64,000 bases of DNA from JAIOSF01 sp047159865 (GCF_047159865.1 NZ_AP038804.1:744001-808000), one strand, 5' to 3'; numbered from the stretch's first letter, positions 16,163 to 26,021 are shown. Notes: generated by a model from the letters alone, not told the origin. Numbers and translations: made by a program.

Positions 16163-17840
16163 CGTTCTTTTGATATTTTTTCAAACTGTTTATTATAACT
16201 ACTGGTACAAAAAACATTGACACAAAATATGATATAAGTGTTCCTCCAATAAGCGCAACACCTAGTCCTCCAAATACCGCATCTGAAGCCAATAAACTAC
16301 TAGCAAATACAATTGCTAAAACAGTTAGCAATATTGGCTTAGATCGTGTAGCTGCTGCTATAGCTACTGCTTTTGTAGCTTCTAATCTTTTCTCTTGTAT
16401 AAGTTGTTTTGCAAAATCTATAATCAATAATGAATTTCTAGAGTTGATCCCAATCAGTGCAATAAATCCAATAAGTGAAGTGGCTGTTAAATAAAAGGTA
16501 TTTAATGTAAATATATCCATAATCAAATGCCCTAATATAACACCAATTATAGAAACAAAGCTTGATAATACTATAGCCCCTGCAAGTATAAAGTTTTTAT
16601 AATATACAACCATCAATAAAAATATCAATACCAAAGCTCCTATAAAAGCAGCCCCTAACTCTATAAAAGTATCAATTGTAACTTTAAGTTCACCATCAAA
16701 CACTATATCAAAAACCTCACCTGTTTTTCTATCTTTCAGAGAAAGGTTTAAAAGTTTTGTTTTGCTTACTTCAAATTTATCTTTAAAATCTTCTAATATT
16801 TGTATTCTGGCATCCAGTAAGGGATATATTTGACTATCCATATCTGTTTGTGCAATTACATTGATCATATAGTTTAAATTTTTTGAAGTAAGAGTTGGCT
16901 TTTTAAGTTCCTCTTTTATAGTTACAAATTCACTCAAAGGTATCATCAAACCTTTTTTATTCATAAGTTTTAGATTTGATAATTTTCCTAAAACAGCCTC
17001 TTTACCAAACTCATCAAAAAGTCTACTCTCATCTAATCTTAAAAAAATAGGTATTTGATTTTCGGCATCTGCATCATTTACTACACCAACATTCATCCCG
17101 TCAAATGCTAAATAAAGTATTTTTTTTACCTGCTCTAAACTCACTTCACTTCTTAGAACTTTGTTGTTGTTCAAAATTAAACTATATTTAGTATATGGTT
17201 CATCTGCTAAAATATCAATATCGACTAAAGTTTTTTGTTTACGAAACACCGAAGCTATTTTTTGTGATACTTTTAGTCTGCTTTGAAAACTTTTACCACC
17301 ATATACTTCTGCAACTACATCAGCTAACACAGGAGGACCTGCTGGAAGTTCGATAAACTTTATATTTGCATTATTGATGCTACATTTGCTTTGAATATCT
17401 GGTCTTATTCTATGGATAAGATTATAGCTTTGTTCATCTCTTAAATTAGCTCGCTTAATATTTACCATAATTTCAGCAATATTTTCACCACTTTTTAAAG
17501 CACTTCCTTTTACCATACCAGCAAAATCCAAAGGTAACCCTTCCCCTAAAAATACTGAGATAGAAGTAACACTTTGCTCTTTTTGTAAACTTTTAGCTAT
17601 ACAACTTGTTACCTCTTTTGTCTGTTTTATAGATGAACCCTCTGTTAAGTCGACATAAATAGAAAAAGTATCACTATCTTTACTAGGTAGCATCTTAGCT
17701 TTTACAATTTCCAAAGGTATCATATATATTGTCAATAGAAATAAAACTAATGTAATCATTAGAACCATCACTCTTTTTGTTTTACTTTGAAGAATATCAT
17801 AAATCATATTTTCAAGTTTATTTGTTTTGCCACTACTCAT
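16149..17840 (-). CDS. RND efflux permease, C-terminal half
   Basis: A 563-residue protein equal to the second half of an RND (AcrB-like) transporter. The first helix is TM7 (MVLMITLVLFLLTIYMIPL), then the porter and docking loop starting at MLPSKDSDTFSIYVDL, and a five-helix C-terminal bundle with GINSRNSLLIIDFAKQ. In AcrB the matching position holds Lys940; here it is Arg, as in several other RND subfamilies. The gene starts one base after the stop of the N-half in a different frame and has its own AGAAGGA site, so the split is not a simple sequencing frameshift. Together the two proteins would rebuild one protomer in the inner membrane. Confidence 0.88.
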   Translation of the reverse strand: MSSGKTNKLENMIYDILQSKTKRVMVLMITLVLFLLTIYMIPLEIVKAKMLPSKDSDTFSIYVDLTEGSSIKQTKEVTSCIAKSLQKEQSVTSISVFLGEGLPLDFAGMVKGSALKSGENIAEIMVNIKRANLRDEQSYNLIHRIRPDIQSKCSINNANIKFIELPAGPPVLADVVAEVYGGKSFQSRLKVSQKIASVFRKQKTLVDIDILADEPYTKYSLILNNNKVLRSEVSLEQVKKILYLAFDGMNVGVVNDADAENQIPIFLRLDESRLFDEFGKEAVLGKLSNLKLMNKKGLMIPLSEFVTIKEELKKPTLTSKNLNYMINVIAQTDMDSQIYPLLDARIQILEDFKDKFEVSKTKLLNLSLKDRKTGEVFDIVFDGELKVTIDTFIELGAAFIGALVLIFLLMVVYYKNFILAGAIVLSSFVSIIGVILGHLIMDIFTLNTFYLTATSLIGFIALIGINSRNSLLIIDFAKQLIQEKRLEATKAVAIAAATRSKPILLTVLAIVFASSLLASDAVFGGLGVALIGGTLISYFVSMFFVPVVIINSLKKYQKNDALH

Positions 17841-17841
17841 T

Positions 17842-19380
17842 TTATGATTCCTTCTTTAAAAGTTTTTGTACTAAATAAGGTGTAAAAATATACGCTACAA
17901 ATAAAGACATCAAAAGTGCAATAGGAACAAACACAGGTAAAGGATGCATAAACTGTCCCATCATACCACCTACAAAAAACATAGGAATAAATGTCATCAC
18001 AATTGCTAGCGTTGCAATATTTGTAGGATTTCCTATTTCATTTGTAGCTTCTATTGCTATTTGTTTGATAGTTTTATTTTTACTGTCATCATCATGTAGA
18101 TGTCTATGTATATTTTCTATAACGATAATAGCTGCATCAACTAAAAGCCCCAACGATAGTAAAAGTGCAAAAAGAGTAATACGGTTAATTGTTTCTCCTA
18201 ATAAAAATCCTATAAATAAAGTCAATGCCAAAATCATAGGAACAGTAAGTGAAACAATAAGTGCCTCTTTAAATCCCAAAGTAAATACAAGTAAAATAGC
18301 AATAATCACAATAGAGATAAGCAGATGAAATACTAATTCATTTACTGCATGATTTGCGGTATATCCATCATCTCTTGTAATAATATAACCGATATTTTGT
18401 TTACTAAGTTCATCTTTTATAGAATCAAGATATTCAAAAATTTTATTGTTAATCACTACAGTATTTGCACCTTTTAGTTTTGAGATAGTAACAGTTATTT
18501 GTTCCATTGCATCTAACTCATCTGCATATATCAAAGCTGTTTTTTTATTTTGTATATCATAGCTTTTGGTTACTGTTGCTATATCTTTTAAATAAATCGC
18601 ACTTTGCATATAAGAAGCCACTATTATATTTTTTAAATCTTCGGCACTCTCTATTGCACTTTGAATACCAAACATAACTATCTCATTTGTTTTGGTTTCA
18701 CCTTTTGTATCTGGAAGTTCAAAAGAAAGCCCTTGAATCGACTCCATAATTTGCCCAAGAGAGAGATGGTACCCTGAAAGTTTTCCCAAATCTACTTCTA
18801 CATTATACTGCTCTTTTTTTTCACCCTTTAAGTCTACAACTGCAACATTATCTATTTTATTAAGCTCATGGGTGAGTTTGCTTATTTTTTTATACAACTC
18901 TGTTTGACTGAGAGTATCGTCCTTAGCATAAAAGGCAATCGTAGCAACAGGTATATCTGTATCTATATCCATAGTTTTAATAATAGGTTGCATAGCACCT
19001 TGTGGCATATAGTCCATATTTCTCATAATTTGATCATAAAGTTTTAGATCGGCATCTGCTTTATCTTGCCCCACAAAATATTGCACTTGTACTATTCCTA
19101 CTGATTCTTTAGCAGTTGAGTATATATTTTCTACCCCTTTAATAGCACGGATTTTTCTCTCTAAAGGTTCGATGATAACTTTTTGTATCTCTTGTGCATT
19201 TACCCCTGGCATAGCTACAATGACAGCACCGCCAGCTACTTTTATTTGTGGATTTTCTTCTCGTGGAGTAAGGTTCAGTGCCATATATCCCACAAGTAAA
19301 ATAAATACAGCCAATACAAGTGTAAGTGGATGATCTATAAAGATTCGAGCAAGTTTCCCTGCTATATTTTCATTTTTCAT
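17842..19380 (-). CDS. RND efflux permease, N-terminal half
   Basis: A 512-residue protein equal to the first half of an RND transporter: TM1 (HPLTLVLAVFILLVGYMAL), porter loop beginning NLTPREENPQI and AGGAVIVAMPGVNAQEIQ, then TM2-TM6 with the proton-relay segment GLLVDAAIIVIENIHRH. Drug-type RND pumps have two Asp here (DD); this one has one, as in metal-type pumps. It ends in YLVQKLLKKES, exactly where TM6 joins the cytoplasmic helix. Downstream of TolC and adaptor genes, 11 bases after the adaptor. The substrate is unknown. Confidence 0.88.
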   Translation of the reverse strand: MKNENIAGKLARIFIDHPLTLVLAVFILLVGYMALNLTPREENPQIKVAGGAVIVAMPGVNAQEIQKVIIEPLERKIRAIKGVENIYSTAKESVGIVQVQYFVGQDKADADLKLYDQIMRNMDYMPQGAMQPIIKTMDIDTDIPVATIAFYAKDDTLSQTELYKKISKLTHELNKIDNVAVVDLKGEKKEQYNVEVDLGKLSGYHLSLGQIMESIQGLSFELPDTKGETKTNEIVMFGIQSAIESAEDLKNIIVASYMQSAIYLKDIATVTKSYDIQNKKTALIYADELDAMEQITVTISKLKGANTVVINNKIFEYLDSIKDELSKQNIGYIITRDDGYTANHAVNELVFHLLISIVIIAILLVFTLGFKEALIVSLTVPMILALTLFIGFLLGETINRITLFALLLSLGLLVDAAIIVIENIHRHLHDDDSKNKTIKQIAIEATNEIGNPTNIATLAIVMTFIPMFFVGGMMGQFMHPLPVFVPIALLMSLFVAYIFTPYLVQKLLKKES

Positions 19381-19390
19381 AGTCTACTTC

Positions 19391-20155
19391 TTATTTTGCT
19401 TGTATCAAAACAGTTGCATACATACCAGGGTAGATATTTTCACTTTTTTGAAATGAAAGTTTGATGGTAAACGAATGAGTCATAGGGTTCGAACTAGGGA
19501 TAATAGCAACTATTTCTCCTTGTGTTGTAAGATTCATAGAGGGAATTTTTACACTTGCTTTTTGCCCTATATAAATATTTTTTAAATCCCCTTCACTTAT
19601 TTCTGTTTTTATTTTTAGACTACTCAGGTCTGATAATACAAGGGCTGGCATTCCAGGTATTGCCATCTCCCCTGCTTTGATACTTTTTTGAACTATCACT
19701 CCATCGTTTGGTGCTTTGATTGTCAAGTACTTATATTGATTTTTCACCTCTTGTACTTGAAGTTTTGATATTTTTACCATATTTGCTAGATTTGTAGTAC
19801 CTAGTTCTAATTGTTCCATCTCAAACTTCGATACTAAACCTTTTGTATAGAGTCGTTTGTATCTTTCATAGTTTCTATTCATAGTTTCATACTGATTTTC
19901 ATACATCTGAACACTTAAAGTTGCTTGTCTTTTTTTACTATCAATCTCAGTAGAATCTATTGCATAAAGAGTTTGTCCTTTTTTTACAATATCTCCCTCT
20001 GCTACATTTACAGTTTTGATAAATCCCATAAATCTACTAGTGATATATTTCTCATTATCAGAGATAACAGTTGCACTTAATTCTATATTTTTTGCATATA
20101 AAACATTTGTATAAAGTGTACAAACAACAAGCATTGTTTTTAGTATATTTTTCAT
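19391..20155 (-). CDS. RND efflux periplasmic adaptor (membrane fusion protein)
   Basis: A 254-residue exported adaptor that bridges the RND permease and TolC channel. Signal peptide MKNILKTMLVVCTLYTNVLYA. The first lipoyl half (FMGFIKTVNVAEGDIVKKGQ) precedes a short coiled-coil hairpin (~residues 75-125) and the second lipoyl half (LTIKAPNDGVIVQKSIKAGE), then a beta-barrel (IYIGQKASVKIPSM). It is short for the family (often 350+) because the membrane-proximal domain is reduced. Its ATG overlaps the TolC stop by four bases (ATGA). Confidence 0.93.
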   Translation of the reverse strand: MKNILKTMLVVCTLYTNVLYAKNIELSATVISDNEKYITSRFMGFIKTVNVAEGDIVKKGQTLYAIDSTEIDSKKRQATLSVQMYENQYETMNRNYERYKRLYTKGLVSKFEMEQLELGTTNLANMVKISKLQVQEVKNQYKYLTIKAPNDGVIVQKSIKAGEMAIPGMPALVLSDLSSLKIKTEISEGDLKNIYIGQKASVKIPSMNLTTQGEIVAIIPSSNPMTHSFTIKLSFQKSENIYPGMYATVLIQAK

Positions 20156-21525
20156 TTTAAACTTTCCCCTAATGATACTTTTAATTTTCCAGCAGCTAAA
20201 GATGCTTCATATTTTGCTAAAATCATTTCTGCATTTGCTTTTTGTTGATTTGCTTGTTGCATCAGTAAATTGTTCATATTTATCAGATGGTTTTTATATA
20301 ACTCTTGAGATTGTTCCAAAACTTCATCAGATAAGTTATTTGCTTTTATTTTTTGTTTCAGTATTTTTTGTTTTGCTCTTAATGTAAGAAGATTTTTTTT
20401 CACTTCAAGATTAATACCATCTTTCATATAATCATAATAATATTTTGTTTTTTTATACTCAATTTTTGCTTTCTCTTTTTTTGATGTTGTAATAAATCCA
20501 TCAAATAAATTATACGACAATCCAATAGCTCCCATATAATAATCATGTTCGCTATCTATATTATTAAACTGATCATCATTGTATCCATACTCTATTTGGG
20601 CTCCTATAGTTGGAAAATAATCTGCTTTTTCCATCTCTACTTTTGCTTTCATGGTTTGGGTATTGTATTTCATAGCTGTGAAATCTTCTCTTTTCTCTTG
20701 TGCTTTTTTTTGAAGTTGTTCTATATTTATCATCTCATTTTGTATGGTATGAAAATTTCCTACATCACTTATTTTTTCATCTGTAGTTAAAAAACGCAAA
20801 TATGCTAAAGCTAATTCATATCTATTTTGAGATTCTATAATAGATGCATCAACACCCATATCATAAACTTTTGCTTGTTTTACATCTATTTGGGTTACTA
20901 GCCCCTCTTTATATAACTCATGTGCATATTCCACAAAAGATGCTGTGGCTTTTTTTGCTTTTTGAGAAGCTTTTATAAACTCTTTTGCAGCAACTGCTCC
21001 ATTGTATGCTTGAAGCACTTCAAGACCTAAAGCTTTTTCGTCGTAATTATACTGAGCTGTTTTTGCTAAGATTTGGAGTTTTGCCATTTTTTTAGCATTT
21101 TGTAGTTTGAAACCTGTATATAATGGTACTTCATATTTGAGTTTTGTTTCATAGTTTGTTCGTGATTCTGGATGATTTAGGTCTTTTGGTTGAGTACTTA
21201 GTAATTCGTTTGTATTATTTGGTAATCCATTCATTTGTGACAAAAACTCATTAAAACCAAATGCACCAAAGTCTGCTTCTCTTGAACTTAGTTTCATCCC
21301 AAATACATAGCCTGCATTATTTGTTCTTGAAATATTTTCATTCAATACTATACTACCGTAGTTGTAACCCTTTGCAATATCTACATCAAGTTTTGCATCC
21401 TCGACTGATAATTTTTTAGCTTGTAACCCTTTATTTAGTTCTATAGTTTTTGCCAAAGATCTTTGAAAATCTATAGTATAACCAAACATTAAAACAGGAC
21501 ACAAACATAAAAAAAGTTTTCTCAT
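20152..21525 (-). CDS. TolC-family outer-membrane efflux protein
   Basis: A 457-residue outer-membrane channel with signal peptide MRKLFLCLCPVLMFGYT. Two long heptad-rich helical segments (around ~130-220 and ~345-430) flank beta segments such as YEVPLYTGFKLQNAKKMA and GLSYNLFDGFITTSKK, the two TolC repeats. First gene of the tolC-adaptor-RND-RND operon, coupled to the adaptor by an ATGA overlap. A region near residue 90 (Phe/Gly/Asn/Leu-rich) is a likely extracellular loop. Confidence 0.93.
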   Translation of the reverse strand: MRKLFLCLCPVLMFGYTIDFQRSLAKTIELNKGLQAKKLSVEDAKLDVDIAKGYNYGSIVLNENISRTNNAGYVFGMKLSSREADFGAFGFNEFLSQMNGLPNNTNELLSTQPKDLNHPESRTNYETKLKYEVPLYTGFKLQNAKKMAKLQILAKTAQYNYDEKALGLEVLQAYNGAVAAKEFIKASQKAKKATASFVEYAHELYKEGLVTQIDVKQAKVYDMGVDASIIESQNRYELALAYLRFLTTDEKISDVGNFHTIQNEMINIEQLQKKAQEKREDFTAMKYNTQTMKAKVEMEKADYFPTIGAQIEYGYNDDQFNNIDSEHDYYMGAIGLSYNLFDGFITTSKKEKAKIEYKKTKYYYDYMKDGINLEVKKNLLTLRAKQKILKQKIKANNLSDEVLEQSQELYKNHLINMNNLLMQQANQQKANAEMILAKYEASLAAGKLKVSLGESLK

Positions 21526-21631
21526 TATATACCTTCTGATATTTTTTCAAAAATAAGTATTTTAAAATATACCTATAATGTTCTTTACAATTGTATCTAT
21601 TTTATTACAAATCATCAACTCTTTATCTGCT

Positions 21632-23881
21632 TTAATCTAAAGATGGAATATTTATAACAAATTCAGTACCTTTATAATATTTTCCTTGATACTCAAAACT
21701 CTTATTTTCAACTTTGATAGTGCCATTCATATGTTTTTGAATAATTTCCATCACCATATACAACCCTATTCCAGTACCGTTACTTTTATATTTTGTTGTA
21801 AAATATGGTTCAAATATCTTTGGTAAAATATCCTCAGCTATCCCACCTGCATTATCTCGAATACAAAGAATAACATTCTTTTCCGATGTTACTGAGGCAT
21901 CAATAAAAATCACTTTATCTCCCTCTTTATCTTTAAAGGCATCCTTTGAATTATTGATGATATTGATTAGAATCTGAATAAGATCATTTTGATATGAGTG
22001 CAATTCTATATCTTCAATATTTGGAACTATTTTGATCTTTTTATCTATCAATTCTCCAGAAACAAGCATCATTGTTTTTTCATACAAAGTATTTAAACTA
22101 AAAAATTCTTTTTCCTCTTTAGGGGTAAAAAAATTTTTAAAATCTTCAATAGTTTGAGAAAGATATTCTGTAGCATTGACAATGGCACTTAATGATTTTT
22201 CAAAGCTTTCATCATCTAGATTATCATACTCTTTTTGTATCTTTAAACCAGAAGATGCAGTGCTAATTAAACTTAATGGTTGTCTCCATTGATGAGCAAT
22301 ATTCGCTATCATCTCACCCATAGATGCCATTTTTGATTGTTGAAAAAAAAGTTTATCTTTTGCTTTTATATCAGTAATATCAATAATTGAAAATAGTATA
22401 TTATGAACTTCACCTTTATATCTTAAAAGATTTGCAGTTATCAAAGCATCTAAATGTGTTCCATCTTCTTTAATATATGATTTTTCAATAGTATAAGTAG
22501 AAATCTTTTTAGCTATAAGCTCTTGAAAACTTTTATCTTCAGTTTTAATAAACTCATCATTTGAAATATCGTACCATGATTTTTTTAAAAGTTCTTCTTT
22601 ATTTTTATAACCTAACATATCATGAAATGCAGAATTTACATTTATAAAATTTCCTTTTACATCACATATTGATAATCCAATTGTAATATATTCAAATAAA
22701 TTGCGGAACTCTTTCTCTTCCTCTTTTATTCGTTCTTTATAATTTGTAAAAATTGTTTCTAAATATTTACTAAGTACAAGTGAAGCAATCAGTAATAAAA
22801 CAGTAATAATACTACTAGCTATAAGTATCTCCTTGAAGCTTTCATCATGTTTTTTTTCTAATGACAATTTTACTTTTGCTATAATTTTTTCTAAAGCTTG
22901 ATTACTATATCCAGTCCCTATAGTCCATTTCCATGGCTGATATGTTCCTATATATGATGTTTTTTTATAAGAATCGATACCTTTTAATGTTGAATTAGTA
23001 TATGATACGAAACCACCACCTTTTTGTGCTATTTGAATGAATTTTTTGCTATTTTCTATATTTCCTATATAGCTTTTAGATAATGTATTCTTACCAATCA
23101 AAAGTTCATTTTGATGAAGAAGCATCTCTCCAGTACTATGAAGTATAAAGATATATGATTTTGAACTTTTATTTAAGTTGTGTATATATTCAAGAACTTC
23201 ATTTTTTAATCTTTTTTCAAAGTCGATTATATATTCACCTGTTCCAATTGCAATATCATAAGGTGCAAAATATTTATAGAAACTAATTTTTTCGTAAGCT
23301 TTTTTATCATCTGAATTTTTTGGCCAATAATAAGTATCAAATCTCTCCGATTTATCTTTTATTGTTTGCATAATTGTTTTCTTAAATTGATACCCTTTTA
23401 AATCTTTTGTTTCAGATAAATCTGTATTTTCTAAAGATTTATTTAAAGGTTGTAGTAGATTAAATCCATTGATATCATCAATAAAAAAATAACCTCGACC
23501 TTCGTTATATATAATACTTCCTAAAGCTGTTTTTATAAGTTGAAAAATCTCCTCTTTTGATTTTGTATTTTTATTATCCTCATAAATTTTTGTTGCAATA
23601 GAATGTGCTTCATATACTCTTTCTTTAATATATAGTTTCAATTTTTTTTGGCTATTTTTATCTTCATTTTCAATATATTCCTGAACCTTTATAATATCTT
23701 CTTCAAGTTGCTCGTTATTCAATTTGATATAAAAATTTGTAGTAAAGTTTATTTCATCTTTTAGTTGTTGATTATATGATTGTTCGATAAAGTAAGTTGT
23801 GAATATTGATAGAAGAATGATAAGCAAAGATGGTGCAAATTTGATAATAAATAAAAGTTTCTTTTCTATTTTATAAAACAT
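21632..23881 (-). CDS. membrane sensor histidine kinase with two Cache domains and a PAS domain
   Basis: A 749-residue kinase. The ATG at 23879-23881 is preferred over the TTG six bases upstream because AAAGGA is then 6 bases away. Layout: TM1 (~10-30), two Cache repeats in the periplasm (first with RGYFFIDD and IAIGTGEYIID, second with GGFVSY and WKWTIGTGY), TM2 (~350-370), PAS (~385-505), H-box IAHQWRQPLSLIS with the phospho-His, N-box NIINNSKDAF, DNAGGI and GTGIGLYM of the ATPase domain. Small organic ligands are typical of such Cache domains. No response regulator is adjacent, so the partner is unknown. Confidence 0.92.
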   Translation of the reverse strand: MFYKIEKKLLFIIKFAPSLLIILLSIFTTYFIEQSYNQQLKDEINFTTNFYIKLNNEQLEEDIIKVQEYIENEDKNSQKKLKLYIKERVYEAHSIATKIYEDNKNTKSKEEIFQLIKTALGSIIYNEGRGYFFIDDINGFNLLQPLNKSLENTDLSETKDLKGYQFKKTIMQTIKDKSERFDTYYWPKNSDDKKAYEKISFYKYFAPYDIAIGTGEYIIDFEKRLKNEVLEYIHNLNKSSKSYIFILHSTGEMLLHQNELLIGKNTLSKSYIGNIENSKKFIQIAQKGGGFVSYTNSTLKGIDSYKKTSYIGTYQPWKWTIGTGYSNQALEKIIAKVKLSLEKKHDESFKEILIASSIITVLLLIASLVLSKYLETIFTNYKERIKEEEKEFRNLFEYITIGLSICDVKGNFINVNSAFHDMLGYKNKEELLKKSWYDISNDEFIKTEDKSFQELIAKKISTYTIEKSYIKEDGTHLDALITANLLRYKGEVHNILFSIIDITDIKAKDKLFFQQSKMASMGEMIANIAHQWRQPLSLISTASSGLKIQKEYDNLDDESFEKSLSAIVNATEYLSQTIEDFKNFFTPKEEKEFFSLNTLYEKTMMLVSGELIDKKIKIVPNIEDIELHSYQNDLIQILINIINNSKDAFKDKEGDKVIFIDASVTSEKNVILCIRDNAGGIAEDILPKIFEPYFTTKYKSNGTGIGLYMVMEIIQKHMNGTIKVENKSFEYQGKYYKGTEFVINIPSLD

Positions 23882-23921
23882 AATCAATCCTTTAAGGGTA
23901 TTATATCACAATAAAGAATTT

Positions 23922-23959
23922 AAAAAGTACAAAACCCTTTTTTTTAAAAGGGTTTTGTA
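23922..23959 (-). terminator. Rho-independent terminator of groES-groEL
   Basis: TACAAAACCCTTTT pairs perfectly (14 bp) with AAAAGGGTTTTGTA around TTTT, 14 bases past the groEL stop, followed on the minus strand by CTTTTTA. Confidence 0.9.
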
Positions 23960-23972
23960 TAAAAAAGGGAAA

Positions 23973-25616
23973 TTACATTCCCATTCCACCAGGCATACCA
24001 CCCATTCCACCCATATCTGGCATAGGTGCAGCTGATACACTATCAGCTGGTACATCAGACACTGTAGCTTCTGTTGTAAGAAGTAGAGATGCTACTGATA
24101 CAGCATTTTGCATTGCTACTCTTTCCACTTTAGTTGGATCTACAATACCTGCTTCAAACATATCTACATATTGTCCACTTGCAGCATCAAATCCAATATT
24201 TGCATCTGTATTTTTAGCAATTTCATTTACAACAACACCAGCATCAAAACCAGCATTTGAAGCAATTTGTTTCATAGGAGCTGTTACAGCACGGATAATA
24301 ATATCTGCACCAATTTGCTCATCTCCAACTAAATCATGACTTACTTTTAAAGCAGCTTTGATAAGTGCAGCTCCACCACCTATAACTATACCCTCTTCAA
24401 CAGCAGCTCTTGTTGCAGATAAGGCATCATCAACTCTATCTTTTTTCTCTTTCATCTCTGTTTCTGTTGGAGCGCCAACTTTAATAACAGCAACACCACC
24501 TGAAAGTTTTGCAAGTCTCTCTTGAGCTTTTTCTTTGTCATATTCACTTGAAGTGTTTTCAATCTCATTTCTGATTTGACCAATTCTTGCATCAACCAAC
24601 TCTTTCACACCTGAACCGTCTACAATAGTTGTATTATCTTTATCTATAACAACTTTAGAAGCTGTTCCTAACATATCTAAAGTAGTAGTTTCAAGAGTCA
24701 TACCCATCTCCTCAGAGATAACAGTTGCTCCAGTTAAAACAGCAATATCTTGTAACATCGCTTTTCTTCTATCACCAAAACCTGGAGCTTTAACAGCTGA
24801 TATATTTAAACTTCCTCTTAATCTATTTACAACAAGTGTTGATAATGCTTCACCATCAACATCTTCAGCGATAATTAAAAGTGCTCTTTGAGTTTGATTA
24901 ACTGCTTCAAGAACTGGTAATAACTCTTTTAATGAAGAGATTTTTTTATCACATAATAATATAAATGGAGTTTCCATCTCTGCTGTCATTTTTTCAACAT
25001 TTGTTACAAAATATGGAGATAAATAACCTCTATCAAACTGCATACCCTCAACTACATCAAGTTCATCTTCAATCCCTTTAGCTTCTTCAACAGTAATAAC
25101 ACCATCTTTACCAACTTTATCCATCGCTTCTGCAATCATATCACCGATTTGAGTATCAGAGTTTGCAGAAATTGTAGCAACTTGTGCAATTTGATCTTTT
25201 GTATCTACAACTCTTGACATAGCCTTTAGCTCTTCTAAAATTGAAGCACTTGCTTTATCCATACCTCTTTTAAGTTGCACAGGGTTAGCCCCAGCTGTTA
25301 CATTTCTTAAACCTTCTCTAAAGATAGACTCAGCTAAAACTGTAGCAGTTGTAGTACCGTCACCAGCTTCATCGTTAGTTTTTGAAGCAACCTCTTTTAC
25401 TAGTTGAGCTCCCATATTTTCTAAACTATCAGTTAATTCAATCTCTCTTGCAACGGAAACACCATCTTTAGTAATAGTAGGACTTCCAAAAGATTTTTGT
25501 AATAATACATTTCTTCCTCTTGGACCCATTGTAACTTTAACTGCATCAGCTAATTGTTTTACACCGCTATATAGTTTGTTTCTTGCGTCATCACTAAAAA
25601 ATATCTCTTTTGCCAT
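23973..25616 (-). CDS. groL: chaperonin GroEL
   Basis: 60-kDa chaperonin, 547 residues. AKEIFFSDDARNKL start, GPRGRNVLLQKSFG, the ATP-site motif DEAGDGTTTATVLA, GGAALIKAA, and the C-terminal GGM repeat (GMGGMPGGMGM). Its ATG overlaps the groES stop by one base. Controlled with groES from the CIRCE-bearing promoter upstream. Confidence 0.99.
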   Translation of the reverse strand: MAKEIFFSDDARNKLYSGVKQLADAVKVTMGPRGRNVLLQKSFGSPTITKDGVSVAREIELTDSLENMGAQLVKEVASKTNDEAGDGTTTATVLAESIFREGLRNVTAGANPVQLKRGMDKASASILEELKAMSRVVDTKDQIAQVATISANSDTQIGDMIAEAMDKVGKDGVITVEEAKGIEDELDVVEGMQFDRGYLSPYFVTNVEKMTAEMETPFILLCDKKISSLKELLPVLEAVNQTQRALLIIAEDVDGEALSTLVVNRLRGSLNISAVKAPGFGDRRKAMLQDIAVLTGATVISEEMGMTLETTTLDMLGTASKVVIDKDNTTIVDGSGVKELVDARIGQIRNEIENTSSEYDKEKAQERLAKLSGGVAVIKVGAPTETEMKEKKDRVDDALSATRAAVEEGIVIGGGAALIKAALKVSHDLVGDEQIGADIIIRAVTAPMKQIASNAGFDAGVVVNEIAKNTDANIGFDAASGQYVDMFEAGIVDPTKVERVAMQNAVSVASLLLTTEATVSDVPADSVSAAPMPDMGGMGGMPGGMGM

Positions 25617-25891
25617 TATTTTGTCTCCTCAAATTTACCTAAAATTTCACTAGTTTCCATTACTAAATATTCTATTGTATCTATTGTCACTGTTGCACTT
25701 CTTGCAAACTTTGTATATATAATTGTATCTCCAACTGCTACCTCTTTTACTTCTGAACCAATCGCTACTACTTCTGCAACTGTTGGTTTTTCTTGAGATG
25801 CATTATCTGGAATAATAATTCCACTTGCTGTTTTTGTTTCTACTTCTTGTACTTTTAAAAGTACTCTATCACCTAATGGTTGAAAATTCAT
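25616..25891 (-). CDS. groES: co-chaperonin GroES
   Basis: 10-kDa lid of the GroEL chamber, 91 residues, normal length. FQPLGDRVLLKVQEVETKTASGIIIPD includes the mobile loop (KTASGIIIPD), and VGDTIIYTKFA follows. First gene of the operon. A consensus promoter, a CIRCE operator and a HAIR-like repeat lie in the 110 bases upstream. Confidence 0.98.
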   Translation of the reverse strand: MNFQPLGDRVLLKVQEVETKTASGIIIPDNASQEKPTVAEVVAIGSEVKEVAVGDTIIYTKFARSATVTIDTIEYLVMETSEILGKFEETK

Positions 25892-25908
25892 AATATATCC
25901 TTTATTCT

Positions 25909-25929
25909 TTTGAGTATATATTACTCAAG
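25909..25929 (-). promoter_or_regulatory. HAIR-like (HspR) operator in the groES leader
   Basis: On the minus strand the sequence reads CTTGAGT-N7-ACTCAAA, one base off the HspR-binding HAIR consensus CTTGAGT-N7-ACTCAAG. It lies 17 bases before the groES start, downstream of the CIRCE. HspR and HrcA act together on groESL in Helicobacter and Campylobacter, which makes the match believable. The position, inside the transcribed leader, is inferred from the promoter. Confidence 0.6.
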
Positions 25930-25942
25930 TTTGTTATTTATT

Positions 25943-25969
25943 CTAGCACTCAATTATTTTGAGTGCTAG
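25943..25969 (-). promoter_or_regulatory. CIRCE operator (HrcA site) of groESL
   Basis: CTAGCACTC-N9-GAGTGCTAG is a perfect 9-bp inverted repeat matching the CIRCE consensus TTAGCACTC-N9-GAGTGCTAA at 16 of 18 arm bases. It starts directly after the -10 box, covering the expected transcription start, so HrcA binding would block initiation until heat shock. Confidence 0.95.
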
Positions 25970-25970
25970 A

Positions 25971-25999
25971 ATTGTATATGATTTTTTTTAATTTGTCAA
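25971..25999 (-). promoter_or_regulatory. groES-groEL promoter
   Basis: TTGACA, 17-base spacer and TACAAT read on the minus strand, next to the CIRCE. A full -35 box is uncommon in Campylobacterota sigma-70 promoters, so this is a strong site. Confidence 0.8.
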
Positions 26000-26021
26000 T
26001 TAAAGTAAACTTAAATACCTA

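Noticed and set aside
17830..17860. Frameshift or sequencing error as the cause of the split RND permease
   Set aside because: Not excluded, but a ribosome site and an ATG at the exact domain border argue for a real two-gene form; kept as a finding instead of a pseudogene call.
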